Positions 26,493 to 38,363 of a stretch of DNA of 64,000 bases are shown in pieces. This DNA comes from Motacilla alba alba (taxonomy: Eukaryota > Chordata > Aves > Passeriformes > Motacillidae), in contig NC_052046.1 of assembly GCF_015832195.1 (NCBI RefSeq), positions 41,178,473 to 41,242,472 on the forward strand, read 5' to 3'. The first letter of the stretch is position 1; each line of letters begins with the position of its first letter. The notes under the pieces were generated by a model. It had not been told where the DNA came from, did no database searches, and saw only the letters and a list, made by a program, of their open reading frames with translations. The translations under genes and the position numbers were made by a program.

Positions 26493-26681
26493 GAAACCAC
26501 CTGTAGCTTGGCAAACACAGTAGAGAAAAGTGTGACTGCAAGCTCACTCCTTTCTCAAAAGCAGCCTTCGGGTTCCCAGCAGCAACTAGGCGTCCTTGAG
26601 ACGCAGAGCCCTACAGTTGAGTACTGGTCTTCAAAAATAACTGACCCAAGCAGAAGTTGTCTCTGCAGCAAGCCTTCAGGT
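26493..26681 (+). other. Weak candidate internal exon (unassigned)
   Basis: A 189-bp segment, open in the frame starting at its second base, is preceded by gccttgcag, which looks like a 3' splice site, and followed by gtaagg, a good 5' splice site. The open frame would read ETTCSLANTVEKS… to …SRSCLCSKPS. It matches no protein I know. Splice-like ends flanking a short open stretch are common by chance, so this is only a candidate, perhaps for a non-coding transcript. Confidence 0.15.
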
Positions 26682-27240
26682 AAGGTGCTCTAGGACTGAT
26701 CCAGCTTTCCTCATGCCATGCAAACCATTTTTGGCAAAGGTTTGTGGTAAAGCTAAGGCTTTACCTGCAGTATTCAGCCCTCCTCTCCCTTTCAACATGA
26801 CACTGACACAGCTGCCTGCAGAAATTAACTGAAATATCCCAAAGCTATGCATTAAACAGCAGCAATTGATAGGAGATTTTTGTCTCCAGTCTCCTGCCTT
26901 GACCACTGAAACCCATTGGTTTTGTAGTAGAAATTAGGTTAAAGGTAAACTGGTGCTCCAGCAGTTCAGACTAATGTTGCAGCAGTATTTCCCTGAGCTT
27001 CCTGCACTTGGAGGAAGTTCTTCCCATCCTCAACAGAAACTCAGTATTTAACAAGGGGGATAGTGTAGTTCCAAAAATAGAGGTGAACATTCATATTTAG
27101 GAGCAGCAGGACTTCCCCAGACACCATTTCCAGGCCACAGAAGTAAGCATGTGATTTGTATGCAGGCAGAATTGTTAGGCGGGATGGCAACTACTTATGA
27201 TGCTACACTCAGAAAATTACAGGATATGAACCTTTTGCTA

Positions 27241-27277
27241 TGTTGTTTTTTGGTTTTGGTTTTTGTTTTTGTTTTTA
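27241..27277. repeat. T/G-rich simple repeat (TTTTTG-type)
   Basis: The interval is a low-complexity run of T blocks separated by one or two G residues, ending in three clear tttttg units. No associated transposon end was recognised. Confidence 0.8.
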
Positions 27278-27866
27278 AGTAGGTTTCTAGTATTTTTTTC
27301 CACCAACTCCTGGAAACAGCAGCTTACCCTTCTTTGCCATGCTCAAATTTTTTAGACCTGATAAAGCTGCAAAATTCTGAAAAAAGTTTTTGTTTAGTCT
27401 TTGTTTTTCTAAACACTTGCCTACTTAATACACCCACATATTGTATTTATTACTATCTACTTTTTTGTGCTACCCACACTTAATAGGATAGAGTAGGATT
27501 TTGCCAGTAATAGCAAACTTTACATGTTTTGCCCAGCATTTCTGTCAAATGTGGATAGAAGTCGGTCTGATAGATGTCTAACGAATGTTGGTGGTCTATA
27601 ACCACAATTTCTCAAACAATATGAAAATAAATCTATTCTGGAATATCTTTGATATGGTATCAAATAAAGTATTTATTCACTGGGATGAAATAATAGTCAT
27701 TCTTCAAGCCATTAACACAAACTTTCTGAAGAGTAAACAAAGATATCTGCTACTCTGTGCAGCAGGACCACATGCGTATCCAAAAATCTGATAATGCCTT
27801 CTAAGTCTAGTCTGCAATGGTACCTCTATTTTTGTCTCTGTGATGAAATGAATATGTTGTATACAG

Positions 27867-27963
27867 GAGAAGGATTCCTATGCTTATGCAGCTGGCACTG
27901 TGGATATCCCCAGCTTCCTGATGCTGCAGGCAACACAGGCTGGAAGTACTCCTGCCTTTGCAG
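27867..27963 (+). other. Weak candidate internal exon (unassigned)
   Basis: A 97-bp stretch sits between tatacag and a strong 5' splice-site sequence, cag|gtgagt. One frame is fully open and reads EKDSYAYAAGTVDIPSF and then LMLQATQAGSTPAFA. The upstream polypyrimidine tract is poor and the same frame stops just before the putative exon. The protein is unfamiliar. I list it because the donor is near-consensus and the composition differs from the AT-rich surroundings. Confidence 0.15.
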
Positions 27964-28941
27964 GTGAGTTTTCAGGTGTTTCACGCTGCAGTGGTAGGGA
28001 CGAGTGGGCTATGTCTGTGTTCCACACATCCTGCCTGCTCAAGTGACCTTCCTGGCTATTCTCTGACAGCACAAGCTTCACCAGGAAGCTGCCAACAGCA
28101 GCAAGGGTAGGGTTTTCTTTCACTAAATTCATAGCTCTTTTTGAAAACAGCCTGCTTTGGGTTTGTTTGGAAGTTTTTTTGCCTATGCCACCTTCTTTGT
28201 AAATAAAGCTTTTAATACCATTTCTAAATCTGAAAAGCAAACATGCATTTTTCACACATGATTTGATCATAACTGCTTCTCTCATGTTGAGGTTCAACAG
28301 TCTTGTAGAGAAAAGTCCCAAAAAATAAAATCTTTACTGTATGCTTCGAAACAACTCCTTCTCCACCTTTCAAATTCTGGTGGGGTTTTTTTAGTGCAGA
28401 ACAGTTTTACAAAATTCAGTGGGTATGAACACTAGCCAGCTTTCATTACAACTCACCTTAAGCTCCTTTAGGGACAGAAATGTGTTAAGCAGCCTGTATG
28501 TGGTACTGTGAAGAAAGCAAGATACAGAGGCAAATTTCCAGAGATTTCCGCATCCCTAATCCTTTTCTGAGACCCACTTAGCTGCCTGGGACACACCTGT
28601 GCGTGTCTTTGCCCTGGAGCAGTAACCGTCCTGGAGAGCTGCAGGGATGCACCTCTGCCAAGTCATTCTGCCTGTTCAGACTTATCTGGAGAATGACTGG
28701 GCAGAAGCCCTCAGACCTTGTGAAAGTTCAAGGCTGTGTGAAAGTCTGAGAGAGCTGAGTGAGCGAGGAGGCTATATGCAGAATGGAAAAAGAGGTGTCT
28801 TTTTAAAACAGCCATTGAGGAGATAACAGCTTTTCCTTCCTGTTCAGCTGAAGTGGTCCTCCCAGCATGCTATTAGGATGCAAGTGAAATAAAAATAGCC
28901 TGTTCCCTGAAATTCTGTGGACAGCCTTCAGCTGGGCAGTG

Positions 28942-29003
28942 TTGGTTTTTTAGGTGGTTTTTTGTTTGTTTGTTTTGTGGATTTTGGTTTTGTTTTTTTT
29001 TCA
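28942..29003. repeat. T/G-rich low-complexity tract
   Basis: The run consists of T blocks interspersed with G, including three gttt units (gtttgtttgtttt) and a terminal T8 block. It is simple sequence with no coding or TE signature. Confidence 0.8.
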
Positions 29004-29766
29004 GGAAAAGGGGAGGCAAACAGTGAGAGAGGAATTTTTCTGAGAAATCCATTAGCACGTCTTGCCACCTCAGGAAAAAGCAGCTGCCTCAGCATCTAAA
29101 GTCCAGGTGCTCCATGCTCACAGCCTTCAAGCTTTGCCAGGCCCTGAAAGAATCTCAGTTTCTCATGCTTGAACACCAGTCCCTGACAGCAAGCCACCAG
29201 AGAAACAACACCATTACATGTAAAGATATAATCCTATTCAAATCACAGAACAGAGACCAGTAAAATTATTTGAGCAGTTTTTCACCTTTAGCCATCTGAA
29301 AATCAGGAAATAAGGCTGTGATAGATGTTTTGGGTTCCTCTGCATTCAGACACAGTCACTTTCAGGAAGTAACTCTTCCTATTTGTCTTGAACACTCATT
29401 TGAGGGTGATTCTAATTTTTTATTAAGACTAGAATAATGTACTTCTCAGTAACTGTCAATTCCCATGTGTAAGTCCGACTTAATTTAAAATAGCTATGTA
29501 AGCACTTGCTAGGAACTAGATGCATAACTCTCATAAAGCTATAATCACACAAAAAGGGGGGTGTCAATTCAAATATATGTGAAATATATTTTTATTTCAG
29601 AATATTAACATGTAGGCTGTAGAACCTAGATCTCACAAGAAGTTTGTCAGACCTGTTAGCATGAGATGGAGCTCTTTGTTGCTTCTGCAGCTATTACACC
29701 AGTTGCAGACTGACTTTAGAAATCTCTGTCCAGTCCTGACATCTATGCTTCAGAGCACATTCTGGC

Positions 29767-29787
29767 AAAAGAAAAAAAAAAAAAAAA
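29767..29787 (+). repeat. Poly(A) run
   Basis: An adenine tract broken by a single G. There is no recognisable processed pseudogene or SINE body upstream, so it is listed only as a homopolymer. Confidence 0.85.
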
Positions 29788-30910
29788 GCCACAATGACAC
29801 TCCCTAATCACAAAAATTTTCCTTTCAGTAAGAGATAAACCAGAAATCTCACCAACTATCACAACAAAAGCCTAAAGAGTGATTTGGTCACAGCCTGTGA
29901 GTACTTACATTTGGGGCACATTTCCGATACTACCTGCTTCTTTCAATCAAACAAGTAAAGAGACATGCCATTTAATGGCTGGAAGTTAAAACTGAACAGA
30001 ATGAAACCTACAATAATGATGTATGGTTTTCAAAATGAGGATGACTGGGTACTAAGATGAGGATTGGTTGTCTGGCAGTGAAAATTTTCTGATAAATAAA
30101 ACTGATTTTTCCACAGACATACTGAAGGACAACTGTGGGGTTAATACAGAAGTTACTAAGCAAGTTTGGTAGTCCATGTTTTTTGGAGATGGTGGTAGTT
30201 ACCCACTTTTCTCCCCAGATGCACAACAGTCTCTTTGTCTTCATCTTAATCTCTCTCTGCAGGAGTTCTTCATGCATTTCAGAATAGGGAAGGTAAGAGA
30301 AAGGAACCTGGGGGAGGTATTACAGAATATGTGAGACACTGATAACTAAAATGAATGAGTAATTCTCTAATTGGTTTGCAGCAGAAAACAACAGGGTGCT
30401 TGAAGCAAACCACAACAAAGAGATGCTGTTTGATGTGACCCTGTTTGATATTTGCAATCATTATGATATGGCAGTATCTAATTTTTTTCCCTACTAGTAA
30501 AATCTGTAGTGAATAAGAGAACAGATGCTCAGAAACAACAACAAAAATTTAGTTGGCACCTCAAGAGCAATGGCAGACAGCACTAAAAGATAAGCAAGAA
30601 ACCTTTCTCAACTTCAAACCACAGGGGAGATACAAAAATTTACTTTTTACCCATTTTTTCTGAATGTCTGGTTTTACTATCAGCTAAGGAGTTGTGAACT
30701 AGATCCAGACTGTCCAAAAGAGGAGCATGCCAGGTGCATTATTCCCACCACTACACTTCAAACTGAAAGAGGGCTGTGATGCTTCAGGCGTGAACACAAC
30801 CACATGGATCATCACTCAAAAAAAAAAATATTCCTGCCCCAATCCAGTGAGAGCACACCTGGTAAAGGCTCATCAAGCAACACACATTTATTTGGATTAG
30901 AAAATCTGGA

Positions 30911-30960
30911 AGTGGCAGTAATCAAGGTTAGGGTCAGTGGCAGTAACCAAGGTTACAGCC
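30911..30960 (+). repeat. Two-copy 25-bp tandem duplication
   Basis: Two adjacent 25-bp units begin agtggcagtaa and share 21 of 25 positions (30911-30935 and 30936-30960). The four differences show that the duplication is not very recent. Confidence 0.85.
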
Positions 30961-31118
30961 AAGAAAAACAGGTGGAAGTTTATTAGTGGACTCTTTGCAG
31001 AGTTTTCAAAATTCCCTGATAAAGGGAGAGGCTTAGTTATAATGAGTCTGCTGGCAAGAACAGCACATATTTCGTCCATTCAAGTGATTGGAGGATCAGG
31101 CTCGCATGATCTCTCGTG

Positions 31119-31139
31119 TGCTGACTCACCAGAGGGCAG
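31119..31139 (+). promoter_or_regulatory. Overlapping MARE-like and CTCF-like motifs
   Basis: TGCTGACTCACCA (31119-31131) matches 12 of 13 positions of the Maf recognition element consensus TGCTGACTCAGCA. The overlapping TCACCAGAGGGCAG (31126-31139) matches 13 of 14 positions of the CTCF core written as CCASYAGRKGGCRS. These are consensus comparisons made by eye. Either match could occur by chance in 64 kb, and binding is not shown. Confidence 0.35.
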
Positions 31140-32386
31140 CAGTTTTCCAGATGTTACATTAGCCCATAAAAATGCAAGCCGTTCCTCTTGCCGTCCCAGT
31201 CGGACCACCCCTCTTTGTACTGTACTCTGACGTCAACAAATCCTTTTTTGCATGCTTCACTGGAAAGCTAAACATCACATCATTTCAGGGTAATGGCAGG
31301 TCGGGTAATGTACCTGATGCCTGGTTAATCCACAGTTTTGAAAACAGTAGCTCAAAATCAATATCATGCAGTTAATTCGCACTAGGATGATCTGCTGCTT
31401 CATATGGACAGACTTAAAGGTTACTCCATGGAAAATTGAAAACATTTTTTTGAGAGATTTTCTACTTTAGCAGTTAGATATATTGCCAGCAGGACACAGT
31501 TCTTCTTCATAGTTTGCTACTCTAAACTAAAGAATGGAGAAAATTACATTTATCCCCTCTTAAGACAGGCAAAAACTTTATCTTTCAGGACCATCTCCTG
31601 GCAAGGAGAAAGTCTGCAGGACTGCAAGGATTGTGTCTGCAGCTACCCTTCATTATTAGCTTCACTCTGCTTACAAAACCCTCATTTCCCCAGTCAAAAT
31701 CCTGTTTCTCTCGCGGTGGGGAGGTTAGAAGAGTTTCTGGGAAGCACCGTGTTACATGTGCCATATGGCAGCACAAAGCACAAGAAGCAGGAAAGCCTCG
31801 CAGCATTTGTATTTCTGTCGTTGCTGTCTAACTTCTGGGTGGCCTGATGTAATTCCAATGGCTCAGAACTTCCAGCACAGGCTTAGTACTGTAATTTATT
31901 AATAAGCTGGAGATAAGTTAACTGCCGGCGTTGAAGAGTACATTTCCATCTCAGCTCAGTGGAAATGGCACCACACCAGGGTCTACAACTTTCCACCAGC
32001 TATGCAGAGAAAATGTTTTTAACATCCATTTCAAGGGGAGTTCACTGAGGGAGTGCACAGGGCATACATCCCCAGGGTGTCCATCAAATTTTTTCAGAAA
32101 TGTGAGATGCAACATAGAGAAAAACAAAACACAGTGGTAGTTGTTTTAAATACCTCTGTCTAGTCCAGTACTGCTGGGAAGGTGAGAGGAATTGAACAAA
32201 CATTATGGGAATGCAAACTGTTATAAAAAAATCCCTGATAAGAGACTTTGAGAATTTGTCAAGTACTAGGGAAGCATGCCATACATGCACAGGAGCAAAA
32301 TAGTTTCATATTGACATGTCCAAAGCATAAACTGCTCTCCATGTACCCTTTGCACTTGAGACTTAACTTCTCAAGCATCTTCTTCT

Positions 32387-32432
32387 CAGTGCTTCCACAC
32401 CAAACACCTAAGTGTTTGGTGTGAAAGCACTG
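32387..32432. repeat. Strong hairpin: 21-bp stem with one mismatch, 4-nt loop
   Basis: The arms cagtgctt-c-cacaccaaacac and gtgtttggtgtg-a-aagcactg are complementary at 20 of 21 positions, with loop ctaa. It is the tightest long hairpin noticed in the window. It is somewhat short for a typical miRNA precursor (about 60-80 nt). No target-site duplication or transposon ends were identified around it. Confidence 0.85.
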
Positions 32433-32590
32433 ACTCAGAACAGAAATTGTGATTGCTGTATAACAGAGGGGACTTCCTCCGTACACAAACAGATTTAGAG
32501 TTCAATTACTTGGCTCTTAAACATGTATTTTGGGCACTACTGGAGCTGGAGCAACAATCCCAGATAAGATCATAAGTAGACACTGTACAC

Positions 32591-33145
32591 ATGCACACTG
32601 TCAAGACAGGCCATGACCTAAGCCATTCATTTTCTAAGGAGGCTGGAGGAAGGACAGGAAAGGAGGGGCAGGTAGAGGTGAAAATACTTAACCAAGTTTC
32701 TACTGCAGCAGATACAAAGCAGGTTACAGCATCCCCATGTCAATCTTGTATCTCTGCCGTTATTTTTGTGGTTGTTGCTCACCAGCTTTTCCCTCCCTAC
32801 AGATTCAGTGCCCAGAGCTTTGGAGGTTTTTGCTGGAGCAACATGAAAGGTGACGGTACAGAGAGAGAAACACTGATGAGCAAGGGATGGAGTTCCTCCA
32901 GCGTGTCTGGGACCACACCAGAGGGGAAAGGGTTCCTTCTTACCCATGACCCCTCTCCATCTGGTTCACAGGTGGAAATTAAGCCTTCAAGAGCAAGGGC
33001 TAGAGTTGTACTTATCTTACAGAAATACTGGTATCCAGTGAACCATGCAAGGGCCTTGTACAGTTCATCAGGGCAGATACATGTTTCTTTAGTTGCTATA
33101 TCAAATCACCTCTCAGGCTTTTGGGGTTTTTTTCTCTTCAGCTAA
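32591..33145 (+). other. 184-codon open frame outside any TE, unassigned
   Basis: This is the longest ATG-initiated open frame found outside recognised TEs. The product would start MHTVKTGHDLSHSFSK and has no domain, signal peptide or repeat that I recognise. It has a moderately hydrophobic patch, SAVIFVVVAHQLF, near residue 56. There is no clear Kozak context and no neighbouring gene. A frame of this length is only mildly unusual in 64 kb, so it may well be chance. Confidence 0.12.
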
Positions 33146-34611
33146 GAGAAGAGAATCATTTGGTTCAAGTCTTTCTAAAACATCTTAATTAAATTAGACT
33201 AATAATTTCCTCTCTCTGTTTTTCTAAGTTTATGCGCAAGCAGAGGATTTTTAAATTTCAGGACGTGGGGATAATAAGGATAGCAAAGATTATTTCTTTG
33301 GATTTATGAGAAGAGGACACATCTAACATATATCTGATTGCATGAAAACACATTTTTGCCTAAAGAGTTGATTTTTTCCCAAGATCCTTGACAAAGTATT
33401 AATAGTCATGTAGTCAAAAAATCATTTAACAACCCTAAACTGTGCTGATTTTCTGGCAGCTGTAACAAAGTTCATCCTCCCAGCAGTCCCTGTCAAGCAT
33501 TACAATATTGCTGACCCTCAGAAAGGCTGGCATGGATGATTTAACAAAATTTAGATACAAGGCTGAGAGGGAGAAAACAGGAAGTAGGCATCTGAATTAC
33601 TCATACAAGCTGCAGCCCTGCAAATTAATTCTTAGTGCAAGAGAAAGATGCTCCTGCAGGGCTTACAGCAACCAGAGGGCACCCTGCAGCACCAGCAGGA
33701 CCATAGCCAGAGGAGGGGGCAGGTAAAAGGTAGAACATGGAAACAAAGAACAGCTGCTGCAAGCTGCTACCACTCGTTTGGAGCACTTCACTTTCCCCGA
33801 CTCTTATTTTGGAATGTGATTCCTCTCTGTGGTGGGGTAACAGCACTGCAGGCTTTCACTTTGTAGAGCATCAAACAGCCCCACTCCACAAGCTCACCCC
33901 AATGATGATTTCTTTGCTTCCTGCTGTGGCTGCTGGGTTACTTTGAGGAAGGCGTATCCTCGCTGAACATGTCTGGCCTTCTGAGAAATAAGAATTTTGA
34001 AACTCACATGACCCTACAACCACAGTTCCTTTAAAAGATTGTAGTCTTATCAGCAATTACTAAAATCGAGCACTTGCAAGCCTGCAGATGTGTTTTTGTT
34101 ACCCGGCTTAAAACTGCAGTCCTTGGAGCCACCAGGCATTCAGGTCCAGTGGTGCCCCCCCAGGTTTCCTCAGAGACCCTCCTCCTTCTCCCAGGACACC
34201 TCCAGGACCCCCATTTTTGCTCACCCTCCCCCTCCCACTGCAGCAGCACCCCACATCTCTGCAAGTTGAGAACAGCATGTGCTCCCCAGTGGCTTTCTTG
34301 CCACTGGCACCCTTCTCATGTCAGATATGTCATAGCACTGGCCCTTCCACTTTCCAGTTCCTGACATAAGACTGATAAAGAATGTAAGCAGCCATGGAAA
34401 TCATCAGAGGGAACTTACTTAGCCAATTTTTGCTATCATTTGCATGGCAGCTCTTTATTAAAGCGTGGAAAGAAATATGTTTTGCTTCTTAGCAAAAAAA
34501 TATTTTCACAACCACATTAATAAAAAAAATTATATAACAAGAAAATCTGAGCTTCAAGGAGCCCTTTTGCAGAAGTAACTTTCACTATGTAGAGTTAGGT
34601 TTGTATAACTA

Positions 34612-34627
34612 ATATTATTATTATTAT
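34612..34627. repeat. Short (ATT)n microsatellite
   Basis: About five att units lie in an AT-rich context. Confidence 0.8.
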
Positions 34628-35062
34628 AGAGACTTGATAGCTTCCTAAGGGAAAAAAAATGTAATTCAGACCATGTAGCATAAAAGTAGTTAGCAGCTGC
34701 TGGTGATGAACAAAATATAGCTGCAAGTGTTTACTTTTTAATAAATAAGCAAGAACCTTGTGTCTTCCTGGACCCCAACTGGAACTCAGATATTGTTTGA
34801 CTTTTTCTCTCCTACAACATACATTTGAGCTTGTAATGCTTTTGAAATCTAGAGAAAATAAAATACTGCAAGTTAAAAATTACATGATTCAAATGTACCA
34901 TGACTCCAAAAGAATGGCTCAAATTTAGATCTGTAATAAAATCTTTCAATGAGGAATTAAGAGTAAATGGTGTTTACCACAGCTCATTTTCCTAATAGAT
35001 ACCTGCCATCTCTATGAAGTTTTCTGAAGATAAGACCACTCCTATCCATTCCTGCACCTTCT

Positions 35063-35116
35063 TTTTGCTGACCCTGGTGGGTGATTGGGTTTTGCTGACC
35101 CTGGTGGGTGATTGGG
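35063..35116 (+). repeat. Perfect two-copy 27-bp tandem duplication
   Basis: Two identical 27-bp units (35063-35089 and 35090-35116), each starting ttttgctgaccc and ending gtgattggg, lie head to tail without a mismatch. Perfect identity suggests a recent slippage or duplication event, possibly polymorphic in the population. Confidence 0.95.
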
Positions 35117-37246
35117 GTTTTCCCCAGTGGAGAAGCCCAGAGCCTTTGACATCTGTTCATTATTTACCCAGTGCAATGCACTTGGCAAGCACAGCCAGTT
35201 CTGCTCATTTAATCACGAGAGTAAACCAAAGCACATCGAGCCAGAGCCTCACCGCCAGTGCTAATGGCTTACATGGCACCATGACAATTTACACCAGGTA
35301 ATGACTTATCCAAGGTTGTTAGACTGCTTGCCAGGGCTATGAAATAAGCCAGGGCAGAGTTGATAGTAGAGGGGGACATTGGAGATTTGGTCACCTCTGC
35401 TGATAGCACAGCATCTGCAGATTGGACCACTGACTGTCCTGGAAAAAAATTATGAAGGAAGGAAGTTTATTGTCAGGAGTCATGAGGCTTTTTCTCATGT
35501 GAAAATGTAAAAAAAAAAAAACCACTGGTCCACATAAACATGTGTTTGAGACATATTTAATAAAAATATATTAAAAATTCAAATACAAAAATGCAATATT
35601 TATTTTCAAAGTTATAATCACTCATGCCCTCTAAATTGAGTTTTCTGTGAGCAATCAAGAAACTATGACACTTGAGTTCAAGGACTTCAGCTTTCAAAAT
35701 TTTTAATACCTTAATATAGATGACTGATCACAGACCTCATTAAAAAAATGCCAAAAATTATCGGTTACCTCATTGGAGTAAACATTTCACCCAAAATAAT
35801 ATAAGAATTCCTGCAAGCAACAGTTGAGGACAAGCATCCTAAAAATGCACTTTTGTCTGTTTTTTTTAGCTTGTGGGTGAGAAGCAGCTACTTTTAAAGA
35901 TGAACATATCCTACAAAGTGCTATTTTTGATCTCTATAGCTTTGGCACTGTCACACTAGGACAGTCTGACAAAGGTCTTTGTTAAAAAAAAAAGTCCAGT
36001 CCAGCTTATATTAAAATTTGGTCTAAGCATGTGTTTAGAAACAACAGTATTGATGACACAAGTAGCCTGAAATAATACCTATTTAAAAGAATCTTTGGTT
36101 ATTTTATTTCACATAGATTGATGTTACCACATCTTCTCTACTCTTCTATGTTTGGGAGTGTATGTTTTCTATTTCAACATTATTCTTCCCTCTCAGTCCT
36201 CAGAAATATATTTTAAGATAGTGTGCATGAATTCCGCAATGACAAATCGTTTTCCTGGCTCAAAATTTTATTTTAATTTCCATATCAAATCTAGTGCAAT
36301 TATCCTTACTTAAGATTTTTTTTTCAAAACTTTAGCAAGGCACAGCAACTTTATTTATTTAAAACTTTCTTGAGTGTTCCTAATTGTAATGGGTAACTGC
36401 CAAAAAGAAAAGGACATGACAAACAGTAGTTTTCAGGATTTTATCTTTTAGTTACAGAGCTCTGAATCAATTCTAGTAAGAACTGATGTAGTTTTATGAA
36501 AACTAGTCTTAAGAGAACAGTATGTCTACCTGTGAAAGCAGTGAAAAGATGCTGTAATGTTCTTTAGTATGGCTTACTCCAGAAATTGTCAGGTTTAACT
36601 GCCTTTTTTCTTGAGCAAACGAGTACTTTCAGTTACATTGATTCAGACCCCACAAGCTTTGAGACTCCGTGGTCCACCAAAATATGCTTTGTTTATTTTA
36701 ACAGATAAACAAATGCAAGCTCCACCCAGGTCACGGAGGCAACTGAGAGTGGGTGTAAGTCAATGGATTTGCATTCCTTGTGGAAAAGATATTTCTGAGT
36801 AATTTAGACTTCATATTTATTTCAGAATACCCATACTACTTCTGCTGCAGTGAAACATAATTAATTAAGTTTGTAAGACTGTAAAGCTTCTGCATGTCTT
36901 GTTTTCCTCCCCCTCACTTAAAAATTGTAGGGAGAAGACTATTGGAAAGGTAAATTTTTTATAATAAAAAGCTGGATCCCTAATACAGGCAAGTTCTGTG
37001 GCTTATGAGAGAGCAAAGGCTCTCACTTCTGCAAATGCTTTCCTGGGGAGGTTTGCCTCAATTACACACAGGTAGAGGGAGCTTAACTGGCTTTAACTCA
37101 GCCACCTAAACTAATATTACAAAAAAATAGCACTAACCATTTAGAAACCTGGAGTAGAATAGCTATGGGTTTAGGGTTATTTCTTTTTTAAAAATCAAGG
37201 ACGCCAGTAAGTGTAAAAATAATTTCTTTCCTGGCATTAACAGAAC

Positions 37247-37348
37247 CTAGATCTCTCCTGGGTTTTAGAGACCCCTTCTTTGGGAGACTTGGTGCCTACT
37301 GAGCAGTTCTTCATAAAGGCTTTTCAACTTAAATCATTAAAACAGGAC
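37247..37348 (+). repeat. Copy A of a ~100-bp direct repeat pair
   Basis: This segment starts ctagatc and ends ttaaaaca followed by a few bases. It shares about 90% of positions with copy B at 38360-38466, apart from a short indel near the end. The most conserved block is gaccccttctttgggaga. It lacks TG…CA ends, so it is not a simple LTR. The family is not recognised. Confidence 0.8.
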
Positions 37349-38110
37349 ATTTTTAATTTTTACACTCTAATGAAACTGGACGTGGCAAGAATGAAAGGAA
37401 AGCCTAAATCCCCAAGAGGAAACTTTGGCCTCAAAAGCCTTCAGCTAAAACTATTTTACTTAATCTGTGCCCTTCTGTCTGGATTCTTCCTTGGCTAGAC
37501 AGAGGTCTTCACAGCCACCAAAATTTTCATGCCATGTTAAGCTGTTGGTACATGCTGTGAATGGCCTCTCTTTCCCAAAATCAGAAGTAGGTGGGACTGG
37601 GGCAAGTGAAAGAAGGTGCTGTTTCAAGGACTGCCACAACAAGCTGTTTTGTCCCTCCATGTGAAGACTGTGTTTTGGGGAGCATGCACTTCAGGTTTTG
37701 GTTTCTTTCTTTGTCGGTTTTGGTATGTCTTGGTTTTTGGTGAGGAGGGAAGAACCCAGCCATGGAAGTGATTTTCTGGGACGAGCTGCTAAAAGCTTTC
37801 TCTGTGCCTGGCAAAACCAATCGCTGGCTGGCTCTGAGAACAAGCACACTGCTAAGTCAATTAGAAAAGCTGGTAACGCCTCTATGATAACATATTAAAG
37901 AAAGGGAAAAACTGTGGAAAACTCTCTTTTTTTCCGTGCCTCTGAGGAGCGGGGAGGGGACTGTTGAGCACCTCTCATCAGGGCCAGGGCCCCTTTCCAG
38001 TGGGGCAGCCAGGCCCCTTCACAGCATGGCTGGGGCCCTTTCTGGTGCGGCTGCTGAGGTCATGCTGTGGGGAGGCCATCCTGGCACCGCGAGCAACAAT
38101 GTGGACCTTG
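37349..38110. other. Spacer between direct repeat copy A and the palindrome
   Basis: No protein similarity was recognised. From about 37915 to 38110 the composition shifts to GC-rich, with repeated gggcc/ggccc words, leading into the inverted repeat. A short gene-like open frame is not supported. Confidence 0.5.
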
Positions 38111-38363
38111 CTGGCTGGCCACCATGGCGCTGGCTCCATTTAGCACCTCTCTTCCTGCAAGGTGCCAAAAAGGAGAAGTTGTTGCCACCCTTCTGCCCTT
38201 TTGTTTGCATGTGGCAGGCCAGAAGCGGGCATGTGGCTGCTGCCATCTTCTAGCCTGCTGCACTGCAAGCAGAAGGGGAGAAGCAGCAGCAGCAGCTTCT
38301 GCTTTTAGGCACCCTGCACAAAGAGAGGTGCTAAATGGAGCCGGCACCATGGTGGCTGGCTAG
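38111..38363. repeat. GC-rich near-palindrome (long inverted repeat, ~115-bp arms)
   Basis: The left arm (from ctggctggccaccatgg at 38111) and the right arm (ending ccatggtggctggctagatc at 38366) are reverse complements. The outer ~50 bp are highly similar: ggctccatttagcacctctc (38130-38149) on the left appears inverted as gagaggtgctaaatggagcc on the right. The inner part is more diverged but still alignable, with the centre near 38240. Translating both strands gives related peptides (PFSTSL and REVLNGA in both), which confirms the symmetry. It resembles a foldback element or MITE, but ends and target duplication are not defined. Confidence 0.85.

Larger units (their letters stand above)
23493..37246. 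other. Long non-coding stretch, no gene recognised
   Basis: These 13.7 kb hold no recognisable TE ends and no familiar protein. The longest open frame is 184 codons (32591-33145), listed separately. Other structures listed separately are a hairpin, two tandem duplications, a regulatory-motif cluster, simple repeats and two weak exon candidates (26493-26681 and 27867-27963). The stretch may be unique intronic or intergenic DNA with unrecognised conserved elements. Confidence 0.55.
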
